DNA from: DATARH01 sp035648415 | GTDB taxonomy: Bacteria; Pseudomonadota; Alphaproteobacteria; ATCC43930; CGMCC-115725 | Direction of reading: 5' to 3' | NCBI GenBank assembly: GCA_035648415.1 | Contig: DASRLO010000157.1 | Location: 1 to 6,466, forward strand | DNA: 6,466 nt | In this document: positions 1 to 5,860 of the stretch, in pieces | Numbering within the stretch: position 1 is the first letter of the stretch | Layout of the letters: each line of letters starts with the position of its first letter | Position numbers and translations under genes: made by a program | The notes under the pieces: model-generated | Database searches by the model: none | Seen by the model: only the letters and a program-made list of their open reading frames with translations | What the model was told of the DNA's origin: nothing

Positions 1-51
1 ATACCCACCTCACCCTCCCGTCGCACCGCGACGGGAGGGTGAGGTGGGTAT
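1..51. repeat. Perfect inverted repeat (24-bp arms, 3-nt loop), REP-like or terminator hairpin
   Basis: Bases 1-24 and 28-51 are exact reverse complements around the 3-nt loop ACC, so either strand can fold a very stable GC-rich hairpin. No T-run follows on the + strand, so it is not a classical intrinsic terminator. The arm sequence resembles the C-rich/G-rich dispersed palindromes common between genes in GC-rich Alphaproteobacteria, and part of it (cccacctcaccct, 4-16) recurs at 72-84. It starts at the window edge and could extend further left. A role in ending an upstream transcript or protecting a 3' end is possible but not shown. Confidence 0.88.
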
Positions 52-71
52 CGGCGAGCGCTGTGGAATCC

Positions 72-111
72 CCCACCTCACCCTGCCTCTCCGCCGCCGG
101 GGGCGGAGAGG
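72..111. repeat. Second REP-like unit with hairpin beside the nadD ribosome binding site
   Basis: Bases 72-84 repeat the cccacctcaccct block of the first palindrome (4-16). Bases 86-95 (cctctccgcc) and 102-111 (ggcggagagg) are perfect inverted repeats with a 6-nt loop. The right arm runs into the purine-rich stretch gagaggggaag (106-116) that serves as the nadD Shine-Dalgarno region, so folding would partly hide it. That regulatory consequence is inference; the pairing is read directly. Confidence 0.6.
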
Positions 112-116
112 GGAAG
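106..116 (+). promoter_or_regulatory. Ribosome binding site of nadD-rsfS
   Basis: The purine-rich stretch gagaggggaag ends 8 nt before the ATG at 125. An in-frame TAG (122-124) directly precedes that ATG, so no longer upstream start is possible and this start is fixed. The left half of the site lies in the right arm of the 86-111 hairpin. Confidence 0.6.
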
Positions 117-124
117 TGCGCTAG

Positions 125-1201
125 ATGTATGGGCTTCGACACCGGCGCATCGGCCTCCTGGGCGGGTCCTTCAACCCGGCGCATGGCGGCCACCTGCACA
201 TCAGCCTGATGGCGCTGAAGCGGCTCGACCTCGACGAGGTATGGTGGCTGGTCTCGCCGCAAAACCCGCTGAAGCCGGTGACGGGCATGGCGGAGTTCGC
301 CGACCGGCTCGCCGGTGCGGCGGCGCTGGCCAAGGGGCACCCGCGCATCAAAATCAGCGCGATCGAGGCGGCGCTGCACACCAGCTACACCGCCGACACG
401 ATCGCCGCGTTGGCGCGGCGGTTTCCGCGCACCCGCTTCGTCTGGCTGATGGGCGGCGACAACCTTGCGCAATTGCCGCGCTGGAAGCGCTGGATCGAGT
501 TGGTGGAGCGGGTGCCGATCGCGGTCTTCGACCGGCCGCGGACCTCGCTGCGGGCGCTTGCCGGCAAGGCGCCGCAGCGTTTCGCGCGGGCGCGCGTCCC
601 GGCCGATGCGGCGCGCAATCTGGCTGAGATGGAACCGCCCGCCTGGGCGTTCTTTTATACAAAGCTCGATCCGCGCTCGGCGACCGAAATCCGCGCCGGG
701 CGGGTGAGCCGCCCCAAGCAGCCGAAGGAGAGCGCCACGGTCAGCGAATTGCCAGCACGCCGCCGCCGCCGCAAGGCGCAACCCGCAGCCGACGCCGTAA
801 CGGCCCTGCCCGTTCGCCGCCGCCGCAAGGCGCAACCGGCCAAGCCGCCGGCCCCGGATTTGTTGGCTCGCATCGTCAAGAGTCTCGAAGACGGCAAGGC
901 CGAGGACATCGTCACCATCGATCTCGGCGGCAAGACCGAGATTGCCGATTACATGGTGATCGCCAGCGGCCGCTCGGCGCGACAAGTCGTGGCTTTGACC
1001 GAGCACCTGCTCGACGAGCTGCCCAAGAAATGGCGGTCGGCGGTCGAAGGCAAGTCGCAAGGCGATTGGGTGCTGATCGATGCCGGCGACGTGATCGTTC
1101 ATCTGTTCCGGCCGGAAACCCGCCTCTATTACAATCTCGAAAAGATGTGGGGCGCGGCTTGGCCGCAAACCGCGGCCGACGCCGAGGCCGCGCGGAATTA
1201 G
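125..1201 (+). CDS. nadD-rsfS: Fused NadD-RsfS: nicotinate-nucleotide adenylyltransferase joined to ribosomal silencing factor
   Basis: This is one open frame of 358 residues carrying two normally separate proteins. Residues 1 to about 193 are NadD, which makes nicotinate adenine dinucleotide from nicotinate mononucleotide and ATP. They show the nucleotidyltransferase signature GGSFNPAHGGH (13-23), YTADT (88-92), MGGDN (109-113) and a C-terminal SATEIR (185-190) equivalent to the family's SSTxIR. Residues about 245-343 are RsfS (Iojap/DUF143), which binds ribosomal protein uL14 and blocks subunit joining. They show the KAEDIV, IADYMVIASG, EGK..GDWVLID (308-319) and YNLEKMWG motifs. Residues 194-244 form a Pro/Arg/Lys-rich linker with a repeated LPxRRRRKAQPA unit. 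No stop separates the halves. RlmH follows 10 nt after the stop. A separate RsfS could still arise by internal initiation. Both domain assignments are strong; fusion at the protein level is inferred from the open frame. Confidence 0.93.
   Translation: MYGLRHRRIGLLGGSFNPAHGGHLHISLMALKRLDLDEVWWLVSPQNPLKPVTGMAEFADRLAGAAALAKGHPRIKISAIEAALHTSYTADTIAALARRFPRTRFVWLMGGDNLAQLPRWKRWIELVERVPIAVFDRPRTSLRALAGKAPQRFARARVPADAARNLAEMEPPAWAFFYTKLDPRSATEIRAGRVSRPKQPKESATVSELPARRRRRKAQPAADAVTALPVRRRRKAQPAKPPAPDLLARIVKSLEDGKAEDIVTIDLGGKTEIADYMVIASGRSARQVVALTEHLLDELPKKWRSAVEGKSQGDWVLIDAGDVIVHLFRPETRLYYNLEKMWGAAWPQTAADAEAARN
725..739 (+). promoter_or_regulatory. Possible internal or relic rsfS ribosome binding site
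   Basis: Inside the fused gene, aaggag (725-730) is a near-ideal Shine-Dalgarno sequence. Six nucleotides further on, in the RsfS frame, lies ACG (737-739), one transition away from ATG. Other in-frame possibilities are GTG at 704 and TTG at 749, neither well spaced from this site. It may be a leftover from a stand-alone rsfS, a weak internal start, or simply Lys-Glu codons in the linker. Confidence 0.25.
749..841 (+). repeat. Basic linker repeat LPxRRRRKAQPA between NadD and RsfS
   Basis: Two in-frame copies occupy residues 209-221 and 228-239 of the fused protein, differing by one extra Arg and one Ala/Val change. At DNA level a 23-bp block at 761-783 recurs exactly at 815-837, 54 bp (18 codons) away. 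This suggests an internal duplication that lengthened the interdomain linker. The Arg/Lys clusters could contact rRNA, but that is speculation. Confidence 0.8.
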
Positions 1202-1214
1202 GGCCGCCGCGATT
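1200..1214 (+). promoter_or_regulatory. Ribosome binding site and ATT initiation region of rlmH
   Basis: AGGG (1200-1203) overlaps the rsfS TAG stop (1199-1201) and lies 8 nt before ATT (1212-1214). The ATT sits where RlmH proteins have their initiator Met (M-R-x-x-x-x-A-x-G). The tight stop-to-start spacing would let ribosomes ending rsfS re-initiate here. Confidence 0.5.
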
Positions 1215-1670
1215 CGCACCGTCATCCTGGCGATCGGCAAGCAGCGGCGCGGGCCGCTCGGCGAGCTGCAGGCGGAATATGCCGGACGCCTCAGGCCGGC
1301 GCCGGCGATCCTCGAATTCGAGGAAAAGCGGAAACTGCCGCCGGCGCAGCTGAGGGCGCGCGAGGCCGAGCTGATCCTCGCCGCGGCGCCGCCGGGCGCC
1401 CGTCTCGTCGCGCTCGACGAGGCGGGTGCGCCATGGTCGAGCCGCGATCTCGCCGAGCGGCTCGCCGCCTGGCGCGATCAGGGCCTCGCGGCGCTGGCCT
1501 TCGCCATCGGCGGCGCCGACGGCCTCGGGCCGGCGGTCATCGCGCGGGCCGACGACATCGTTTCGCTGGGGGCGATGACCTGGCCGCATCTGCTGGTGCG
1601 CCCGCTGCTGCTCGAACAGCTCTACCGCGCGCAGCAGATCCTCGCCGGGCACCCCTATCATCGTGATTGA
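1212..1670 (+). CDS. rlmH: RlmH, 23S rRNA (pseudouridine1915-N3)-methyltransferase, with ATT start
   Basis: Translating from 1212 gives 152 residues, against 155 for the E. coli enzyme. RlmH uses S-adenosylmethionine to methylate pseudouridine 1915 in helix 69 of 23S rRNA on assembled 70S ribosomes. Visible family features are the first strand (RTVILAIGKQRRGPLGEL), LDEAGAPWSS in mid-protein, the knotted SPOUT cofactor loop FAIGGADGLG, SLGAMTWPH, and the C-terminal EQLYRAQQILAGHPYHR that closes the fold. The frame is intact to its TGA, but it has no ATG, GTG or TTG before the catalytic core; its only ATG is deep in the SPOUT region. ATT at 1212 aligns with the usual initiator Met and is preceded by AGGG. 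ATT at 1197, ATC at 1224 or CTG at 1227 are less attractive starts. Automated callers would probably miss this gene. Product assignment is strong; the start codon is inferred, and a base error at that codon is possible. Confidence 0.85.
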   Translation: MRTVILAIGKQRRGPLGELQAEYAGRLRPAPAILEFEEKRKLPPAQLRAREAELILAAAPPGARLVALDEAGAPWSSRDLAERLAAWRDQGLAALAFAIGGADGLGPAVIARADDIVSLGAMTWPHLLVRPLLLEQLYRAQQILAGHPYHRD

Positions 1671-1687
1671 GGGGGCGATTGAGGGGA
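1664..1687. repeat. 12-bp tandem duplication at the rlmH stop codon
   Basis: Bases 1664-1675 and 1676-1687 match at 10 of 12 positions; the shared core is gattgagggg. The first copy contains the rlmH stop. It looks like a small slippage duplication and does not alter the RlmH product. The remaining gap to gpmI (1688-1760) shows only an AT-rich tatata at 1730-1735 and no clear promoter. Confidence 0.55.
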
Positions 1688-1760
1688 CCTATCCGTCGCG
1701 GAATCTATCGCGGCGGTCTGCGTTTCGCGTATATATCGCCGCGCCAACAGCCCAGGTCCG

Positions 1761-3338
1761 ATGACGATGATCTCCCGTCCCCGCCCGGTCGTTCTGTGCA
1801 TCCTCGATGGCTGGGGCGAGCGGGCGGATGCCGCCGACAATGCGATCACCCGGGCGAAGACCCCGGTCTGGCACCTGCTGACGGCGCGCTGGCCGCATTC
1901 GCACCTCAACGCCAGCGAGCATTATGTCGGGCTGCCCGACGGGCAGATGGGCAATTCCGAGGTCGGCCACACCAATCTCGGCGCCGGCCGGGTGGTGATG
2001 CAGGACCTGCCGCGCATCGACGACGCGGTGGCGACGGGCAAGCTCGCCGCGATGCCGCCGCTCGCCGAGTTCATCGCCAAGGTAAAAGCCAAGAGCGGCG
2101 CCGCGCACGTCCTCGGGCTGATATCGCCGGGCGGCGTGCATTCGCATCAAGGCCAGATCGCCGCTTTGTGCCGCATCCTCGCCGGCGCCGGGCTCAAGGT
2201 CGCGGTGCACGCGGTGCTCGACGGCCGCGACACGCCGCCGCAATCGGCGCTCGGCTATCTGCAGCAGTTCAAGGCCGATACCGAGGGCGCCGGCGATATC
2301 GGCATCGCCACGGTTGGCGGCCGCTACTACGCGATGGACCGCGACAAGCGCTGGGACCGGGTCGAGAAGGCCTATCTGATGCTGACCGAGGCGGCCGGGC
2401 CCGATTCATCGCCCCATCGGGCGCTCGATCCGCTCGCCGCGGTCGAGGCCGCCTATCAGCGCGGCGAGACCGACGAGTTCGTGCCGCCGACCGCGATCGG
2501 CGATTGGGCCGGCATGGCGAGCGGCGACGGGCTGCTGCTGGCGAATTTCCGCGCCGACCGCATCCGCGAGATCGGCGCGGCGCTGCTCGATCCGGCTTTT
2601 CCCGGGTTTGCGCGCAACAAGCAGGTCGCGTTCGCCGGCGCGCTGGGCCTCGTCGAATATTCCGAGGAGCTGAACCCTTTCCTCGCGACGTTGTTCGCGC
2701 CGGAAAAGCTCGAGGACACGTTCGGCGAGATCGTCTCGCGCGCCGGCTTGACGCAGCTGCGCATCGCCGAGACCGAGAAATACGCGCACGTCACCTTCTT
2801 CTTCAACGGCGGGCGCGAGACCGTGTTTCCCGGCGAAGAGCGCATCCTGGTGCCCTCGCCCAAGGTCGCGACCTACGACAAGCAGCCGCAGATGTCGGCG
2901 CCCGAGGTGACCGACAAGGTCGTCGCGGCGATCCAATTGGGCAAATTCGATGTCGTCGTGCTCAACTACGCCAATACCGACATGGTCGGGCATACCGGCC
3001 TCATCCCCGCGGCGGAGCGCGCGGTCGAGGCGGTCGATGCCTGCCTCGGCCGGCTGGCGCAGGCGGTCGAGGCGGCCGGCGGCACGCTCGTCATCACCGC
3101 CGACCACGGCAACGCCGAGATGATGCGCGATCCCGAGACCGGCGCGCCGCATACCGCGCACACGCTGAACCCGGTGCCCTTCGTCCTGGTCAATCCGCCG
3201 GCCGCAATTCGCCAGGTCGCCAACGGCAGGCTCGCCGATGTCGCGCCGACGCTTCTCGCCCTCCTCGGCCTGCCCCGGCCCGAGGTGATGACCGGCCGCT
3301 CGCTGATCGGCGATGCGCGGATGCGCGCCGCTGAGTAA
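1761..3338 (+). CDS. gpmI: GpmI, 2,3-bisphosphoglycerate-independent phosphoglycerate mutase
   Basis: This cytosolic, Mn-dependent enzyme interconverts 3- and 2-phosphoglycerate in glycolysis and gluconeogenesis. The 525-residue protein is close to the usual 510-520. It opens with the metal-site motif LDGWG (Asp16). The phosphorylated nucleophile is Ser66 in PDGQMGNSEVGH. Substrate-binding motifs are SPGGVHSH (His127) and HAVLDGRDTPP (150-160). Metal ligands of the alkaline-phosphatase-like domain appear as NTDMVGH (Asp407, His411), ADHGNAE (Asp448, His449) and HTAH (His467). All catalytic positions I can check are present. The start is ATG 1761, with a weak AGG (1754-1756) 4 nt upstream; ATG 1767 (Met3) is better spaced from that AGG and is an alternative. 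It lies 90 nt after rlmH, and its end overlaps envC by 26 nt, which suggests co-transcription with the envelope genes. Confidence 0.97.
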   Translation: MTMISRPRPVVLCILDGWGERADAADNAITRAKTPVWHLLTARWPHSHLNASEHYVGLPDGQMGNSEVGHTNLGAGRVVMQDLPRIDDAVATGKLAAMPPLAEFIAKVKAKSGAAHVLGLISPGGVHSHQGQIAALCRILAGAGLKVAVHAVLDGRDTPPQSALGYLQQFKADTEGAGDIGIATVGGRYYAMDRDKRWDRVEKAYLMLTEAAGPDSSPHRALDPLAAVEAAYQRGETDEFVPPTAIGDWAGMASGDGLLLANFRADRIREIGAALLDPAFPGFARNKQVAFAGALGLVEYSEELNPFLATLFAPEKLEDTFGEIVSRAGLTQLRIAETEKYAHVTFFFNGGRETVFPGEERILVPSPKVATYDKQPQMSAPEVTDKVVAAIQLGKFDVVVLNYANTDMVGHTGLIPAAERAVEAVDACLGRLAQAVEAAGGTLVITADHGNAEMMRDPETGAPHTAHTLNPVPFVLVNPPAAIRQVANGRLADVAPTLLALLGLPRPEVMTGRSLIGDARMRAAE

Positions 3339-4545
3339 ACTTCGCGCCCTGCGTATCGCTCGCCCGCTTGGCGCCGTCTTTCTCGCCGCCGGCATCGTCG
3401 TCGCCTGCGCGGCCGGGGCCGCCACGCCGACCGCGAAGCCGGCGCCGGGGCCGACGCTCGATGCCCAGATCGCGCAGCTCGAATCGTTGCGGCAGCAATG
3501 CATCGCCGCCGCCCGCGCGCTGCAGCAGCGCGAGCACGCGGTCGGCTCGATCGATCTGGCGGTCGCCACGATGCGTCAAGGCGTCACCGCCAAGGACAAG
3601 GAGATCGCGAATAGCCGCAAGGAGCAGGAACAGCTCCTGGGCGCGCTCGAACGGCTGGCGCGGGCGCCGCCCGAGGCCTTGGCCGTCGCTCCCGAGGGAC
3701 CGGTCGAGCGGCTGCGCAGCGGCATACTGATGGCCGCCGCGGTCCCGGCGCTGGCGGCTCAGGCGCGCGAGCTGACCGGCGAGCTGGGCGCGCTCGACGC
3801 GGTGCGCAAGCAGATCGATGTCAGCCGCAAGCATGTCGACGACGCCCGCGCCGCGCTCGACAAAGGCCGCGCCGCCCTCGCCCAGTCTGTCGCCCAGCGC
3901 GACGCGCTCGACGCCAAGCTGTTGCACGATGACGGCAAAAAAGACCCGGGCAAGATGGGCGACGGCGCGAGCGATGTCTCCGAGCTGATCAAACGGGCCG
4001 ACGCGGCGATGGAACAGCGCGACAAAAATCTCCCGGCCCGGCTGCGGGCGCTTTACGGCGCGCGGCCAAAAGGGGCGCCGCCGCTGACGGATCCGACAAA
4101 GCCGAAGACCCTGCGCGCATTGGACGCGCCAAACGCCCAGATGGTCTGGCCGGTGGCGGGCGAGCTCGCGCACCATGCCGGCGAGCCGGACGCCAACGGC
4201 AAACCGAGGCTGGGCGTCACCTGGACGGCGATGCCGAAAGGGACGGTGATCGCGCCGTTCGATGGACACGTCGTTTATGTCGGCGCGTTCCGCGATTACG
4301 GCCTCATCTTGATCATCGACCACGGCGGCGGATATCATTCGCTGTTGCAGCTTGGCCATGCCGACGTGACGATCGGCCAATGGCTTTTGGCCGGGGAGCC
4401 GGTGGGCAGCCTGGCGGACGCCGCCGACAAGGACGGCAGCGCGTCGCTTTACATGGAGTTGCGCCGCGGGGGGTATCCGGTCGACCCCGAATCGCGGTTC
4501 GCCGCTGGCGATCAGAAGACCGAGGAAACTAGGGTGCGTCAATGA
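3313..4545 (+). CDS. envC: EnvC-like murein hydrolase activator (coiled coil plus degenerate LytM/M23 domain)
   Basis: The 410-residue protein has the EnvC plan: N-terminal export signal, long coiled coil, C-terminal LytM domain. Residues about 10-37 are a signal peptide with a basic stretch followed by AVFLAAGIVVACAAGAA. The VVAC at 29-32 resembles a lipobox, so lipidation at Cys32 is possible. Residues about 45-205 are Ala/Gln/Arg/Glu-rich with heptad-like spacing, fitting coiled coil. The LytM/M23 domain spans about 277-397 (MVWPVAGEL, APFDGHVVYVGAFRDYGLILIIDHGGGYHSLL, LYMELRRGGYPVDP), quoted here in pieces. It lacks the zinc-ligand motifs HxxxD and HxH of active M23 peptidases, as in EnvC, which works by activating periplasmic amidases at the septum rather than by cutting peptidoglycan. 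The ATG start lies inside gpmI, and no other usual start precedes the signal peptide. Its stop overlaps the ctpA start (ATGA). Family is confident; the amidase partner is inferred. Confidence 0.9.
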   Translation: MRGCAPLSKLRALRIARPLGAVFLAAGIVVACAAGAATPTAKPAPGPTLDAQIAQLESLRQQCIAAARALQQREHAVGSIDLAVATMRQGVTAKDKEIANSRKEQEQLLGALERLARAPPEALAVAPEGPVERLRSGILMAAAVPALAAQARELTGELGALDAVRKQIDVSRKHVDDARAALDKGRAALAQSVAQRDALDAKLLHDDGKKDPGKMGDGASDVSELIKRADAAMEQRDKNLPARLRALYGARPKGAPPLTDPTKPKTLRALDAPNAQMVWPVAGELAHHAGEPDANGKPRLGVTWTAMPKGTVIAPFDGHVVYVGAFRDYGLILIIDHGGGYHSLLQLGHADVTIGQWLLAGEPVGSLADAADKDGSASLYMELRRGGYPVDPESRFAAGDQKTEETRVRQ

Positions 4546-5828
4546 GAAGACTGGGTCTGATCGCGGCGCTCGCCGCAGCGCTTTTTGTTCTGCCGCTCCG
4601 GCAGGATGTCGGCGCCGCGTCGACCACAAACACGGCGGAGACCTACAAGGAGCTCAACCTGTTCGGCGACGTGTTCGAAAAGGTGCGCAGCGACTATGTC
4701 GAGGAGGTCAGCGACGACACGCTGATCGAAGGCGCGATCAACGGCATGCTGACCTCGCTCGACCCGCATTCGAACTATCTGAACGCCAAGAATTTCGGCG
4801 ACATGAAGGTTCAGACCCGCGGCGAGTTCGGCGGGCTCGGGATCGAAGTGTCGATGGAGAACGGCCTCATCAAGGTGGTGTCGCCGATCGACGACACCCC
4901 CGCCGCCCGCGCCGGATTGAAGCCGGGCGATTTCATCACCCAGCTCGATGGCAAGCCGGTGCAGGGGATGACGCTGCCGGAGGCGGTCGAAAAGATGCGC
5001 GGCCCGATCAACAGCGAGGTGACGCTGACGATCCGCCGCAGCGGGAAAGACCCGTTCGACGTCAAGCTGGTGCGCGCGACCATCAAGATCCAGTCGGTGC
5101 GCTCGCACCTGGAAGGCGACAGCATCGGCTATGTCCGCATCACCAGCTTTAACGAACAGACCGATGTCGGGCTCAACAACGCAATGAAGAACCTGAAGCA
5201 GCAGGCCGGCAACAAGCTGGCGGGGCTCGTGCTCGACCTGCGCAACAATCCGGGCGGGCTGTTGGACCAGGCGGTCGCGGTGTCCGACGCGTTTATCGAA
5301 AAGGGCGAGATCGTCTCGACCCGCGGCCGCCGCGCCGACGATGCGCAACGCTATAACGCGCATCCCGGCGACATTACCGGCGGGCTGCCGGTGGTCGTGC
5401 TGATCAACGGCGGGTCGGCATCGGCCTCGGAGATCGTCGCCGGCGCGTTGCAGGATCATCACCGCGCGATCCTCCTCGGCACCCGCTCCTTTGGCAAAGG
5501 CTCGGTGCAGACCATCATCCCGCTGCCCGGCCACGGCGCGATGCGCCTAACGACGGCGCGCTACTACACGCCGTCGGGCCGCTCGATCCAGGCCAAGGGC
5601 ATCGATCCCGACATCGTGGTCGAGGCCGCCAAGATCGAGCATCCGGCGGGCGAGGCCGGTACGGCCGTCAAGAAGGGCGGCGACGACAAGAACGACGCCG
5701 ACAACCCGGGCGACCAGGCGACGGTCGATCCCTCGATCATCGGCACGCCGGACGATTACCAGCTCGCGCGGGCGGTCGACATGCTGCGCGGCATCGCGCT
5801 GTTCGGCGGCGCGCACGCCGAAAACTAA
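4542..5828 (+). CDS. ctpA: CtpA-type S41 carboxy-terminal processing protease
   Basis: This is a periplasmic serine protease of the S41 family, which trims or degrades exported proteins from the C-terminus. The 428-residue protein starts with a signal peptide (MRRLGLIAALAAALFVL, cleavage near residue 26). An N-terminal helical part includes DPHSNYLNAK. A PDZ domain from about residue 94 (GEFGGLGIEV) to 177 includes GLKPGDFI. The protease core carries the Ser-Lys dyad: Ser294 in NGGSASASEI and Lys319 in SFGKGSVQ, 25 residues apart as in characterised members. LRNNPGGLLD is also typical. Near the C-terminus is a charged low-complexity stretch (KKGGDDKNDADNPGDQ). The ATG overlaps the envC stop by 4 nt, and AGGG (4531-4534) lies 7 nt upstream, so translational coupling with envC is likely. 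In several bacteria Ctp proteases control levels of cell-wall hydrolases, which suits this neighbour; the actual substrate is unknown. Confidence 0.95.
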   Translation: MRRLGLIAALAAALFVLPLRQDVGAASTTNTAETYKELNLFGDVFEKVRSDYVEEVSDDTLIEGAINGMLTSLDPHSNYLNAKNFGDMKVQTRGEFGGLGIEVSMENGLIKVVSPIDDTPAARAGLKPGDFITQLDGKPVQGMTLPEAVEKMRGPINSEVTLTIRRSGKDPFDVKLVRATIKIQSVRSHLEGDSIGYVRITSFNEQTDVGLNNAMKNLKQQAGNKLAGLVLDLRNNPGGLLDQAVAVSDAFIEKGEIVSTRGRRADDAQRYNAHPGDITGGLPVVVLINGGSASASEIVAGALQDHHRAILLGTRSFGKGSVQTIIPLPGHGAMRLTTARYYTPSGRSIQAKGIDPDIVVEAAKIEHPAGEAGTAVKKGGDDKNDADNPGDQATVDPSIIGTPDDYQLARAVDMLRGIALFGGAHAEN

Positions 5829-5860
5829 TGGGGCGGCGCGGGCTGTCGCGCTCGTCGTGA
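5828..5860 (+). promoter_or_regulatory. Possible 10-codon coupling ORF between ctpA and rppH
   Basis: The ctpA stop and a new ATG overlap (TAATG, 5826-5830). The frame from that ATG reads ten codons (MGRRGLSRSS) and ends in a TGA (5858-5860) that overlaps the rppH GTG start as GTGA. No Shine-Dalgarno sits near the GTG, so the mini-frame could deliver ribosomes to rppH. Such a short overlap can arise by chance. Confidence 0.22.

Noticed and set aside
761..837. Repeated 23-bp block as part of a CRISPR or other array
   Set aside because: There are only two copies, in frame within a coding linker, with no spacer-repeat periodicity.
912..1661. 249-codon minus-strand frame opposite rsfS and rlmH
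   Set aside because: The + strand reading gives a complete RlmH despite lacking a normal start. The minus frame is Arg-rich and featureless.
1212..1670. rlmH as a pseudogene because it lacks a standard start codon
   Set aside because: The whole frame is intact with all recognisable family motifs and near-normal length. Decay would be expected to leave other lesions, so a rare start or a single base error is more likely.
1730..1735. tatata as a -10 box for a gpmI promoter
   Set aside because: It is the only AT-rich hexamer in the gap, but no credible -35 lies 16-18 nt upstream, so I do not call a promoter.
1667..3334. 555-codon + strand frame overlapping gpmI in another frame
   Set aside because: Its product is an Arg/Ala/Gly-rich shadow of gpmI with no motifs. 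The gpmI frame carries the complete set of catalytic residues.
2406..3569. 387-codon minus-strand frame opposite gpmI and envC
   Set aside because: It lies over conserved GpmI catalytic motifs, is low complexity, and has no family resemblance.
3190..4629. 479-codon open frame on the minus strand opposite envC
   Set aside because: It is Arg-rich, has no recognisable motifs, and covers a gene with strong family features. Long antisense frames are expected at this GC content.
4539..5534. 331-codon minus-strand frame opposite ctpA
   Set aside because: It is a shadow of a well-supported S41 protease with catalytic Ser and Lys in place.
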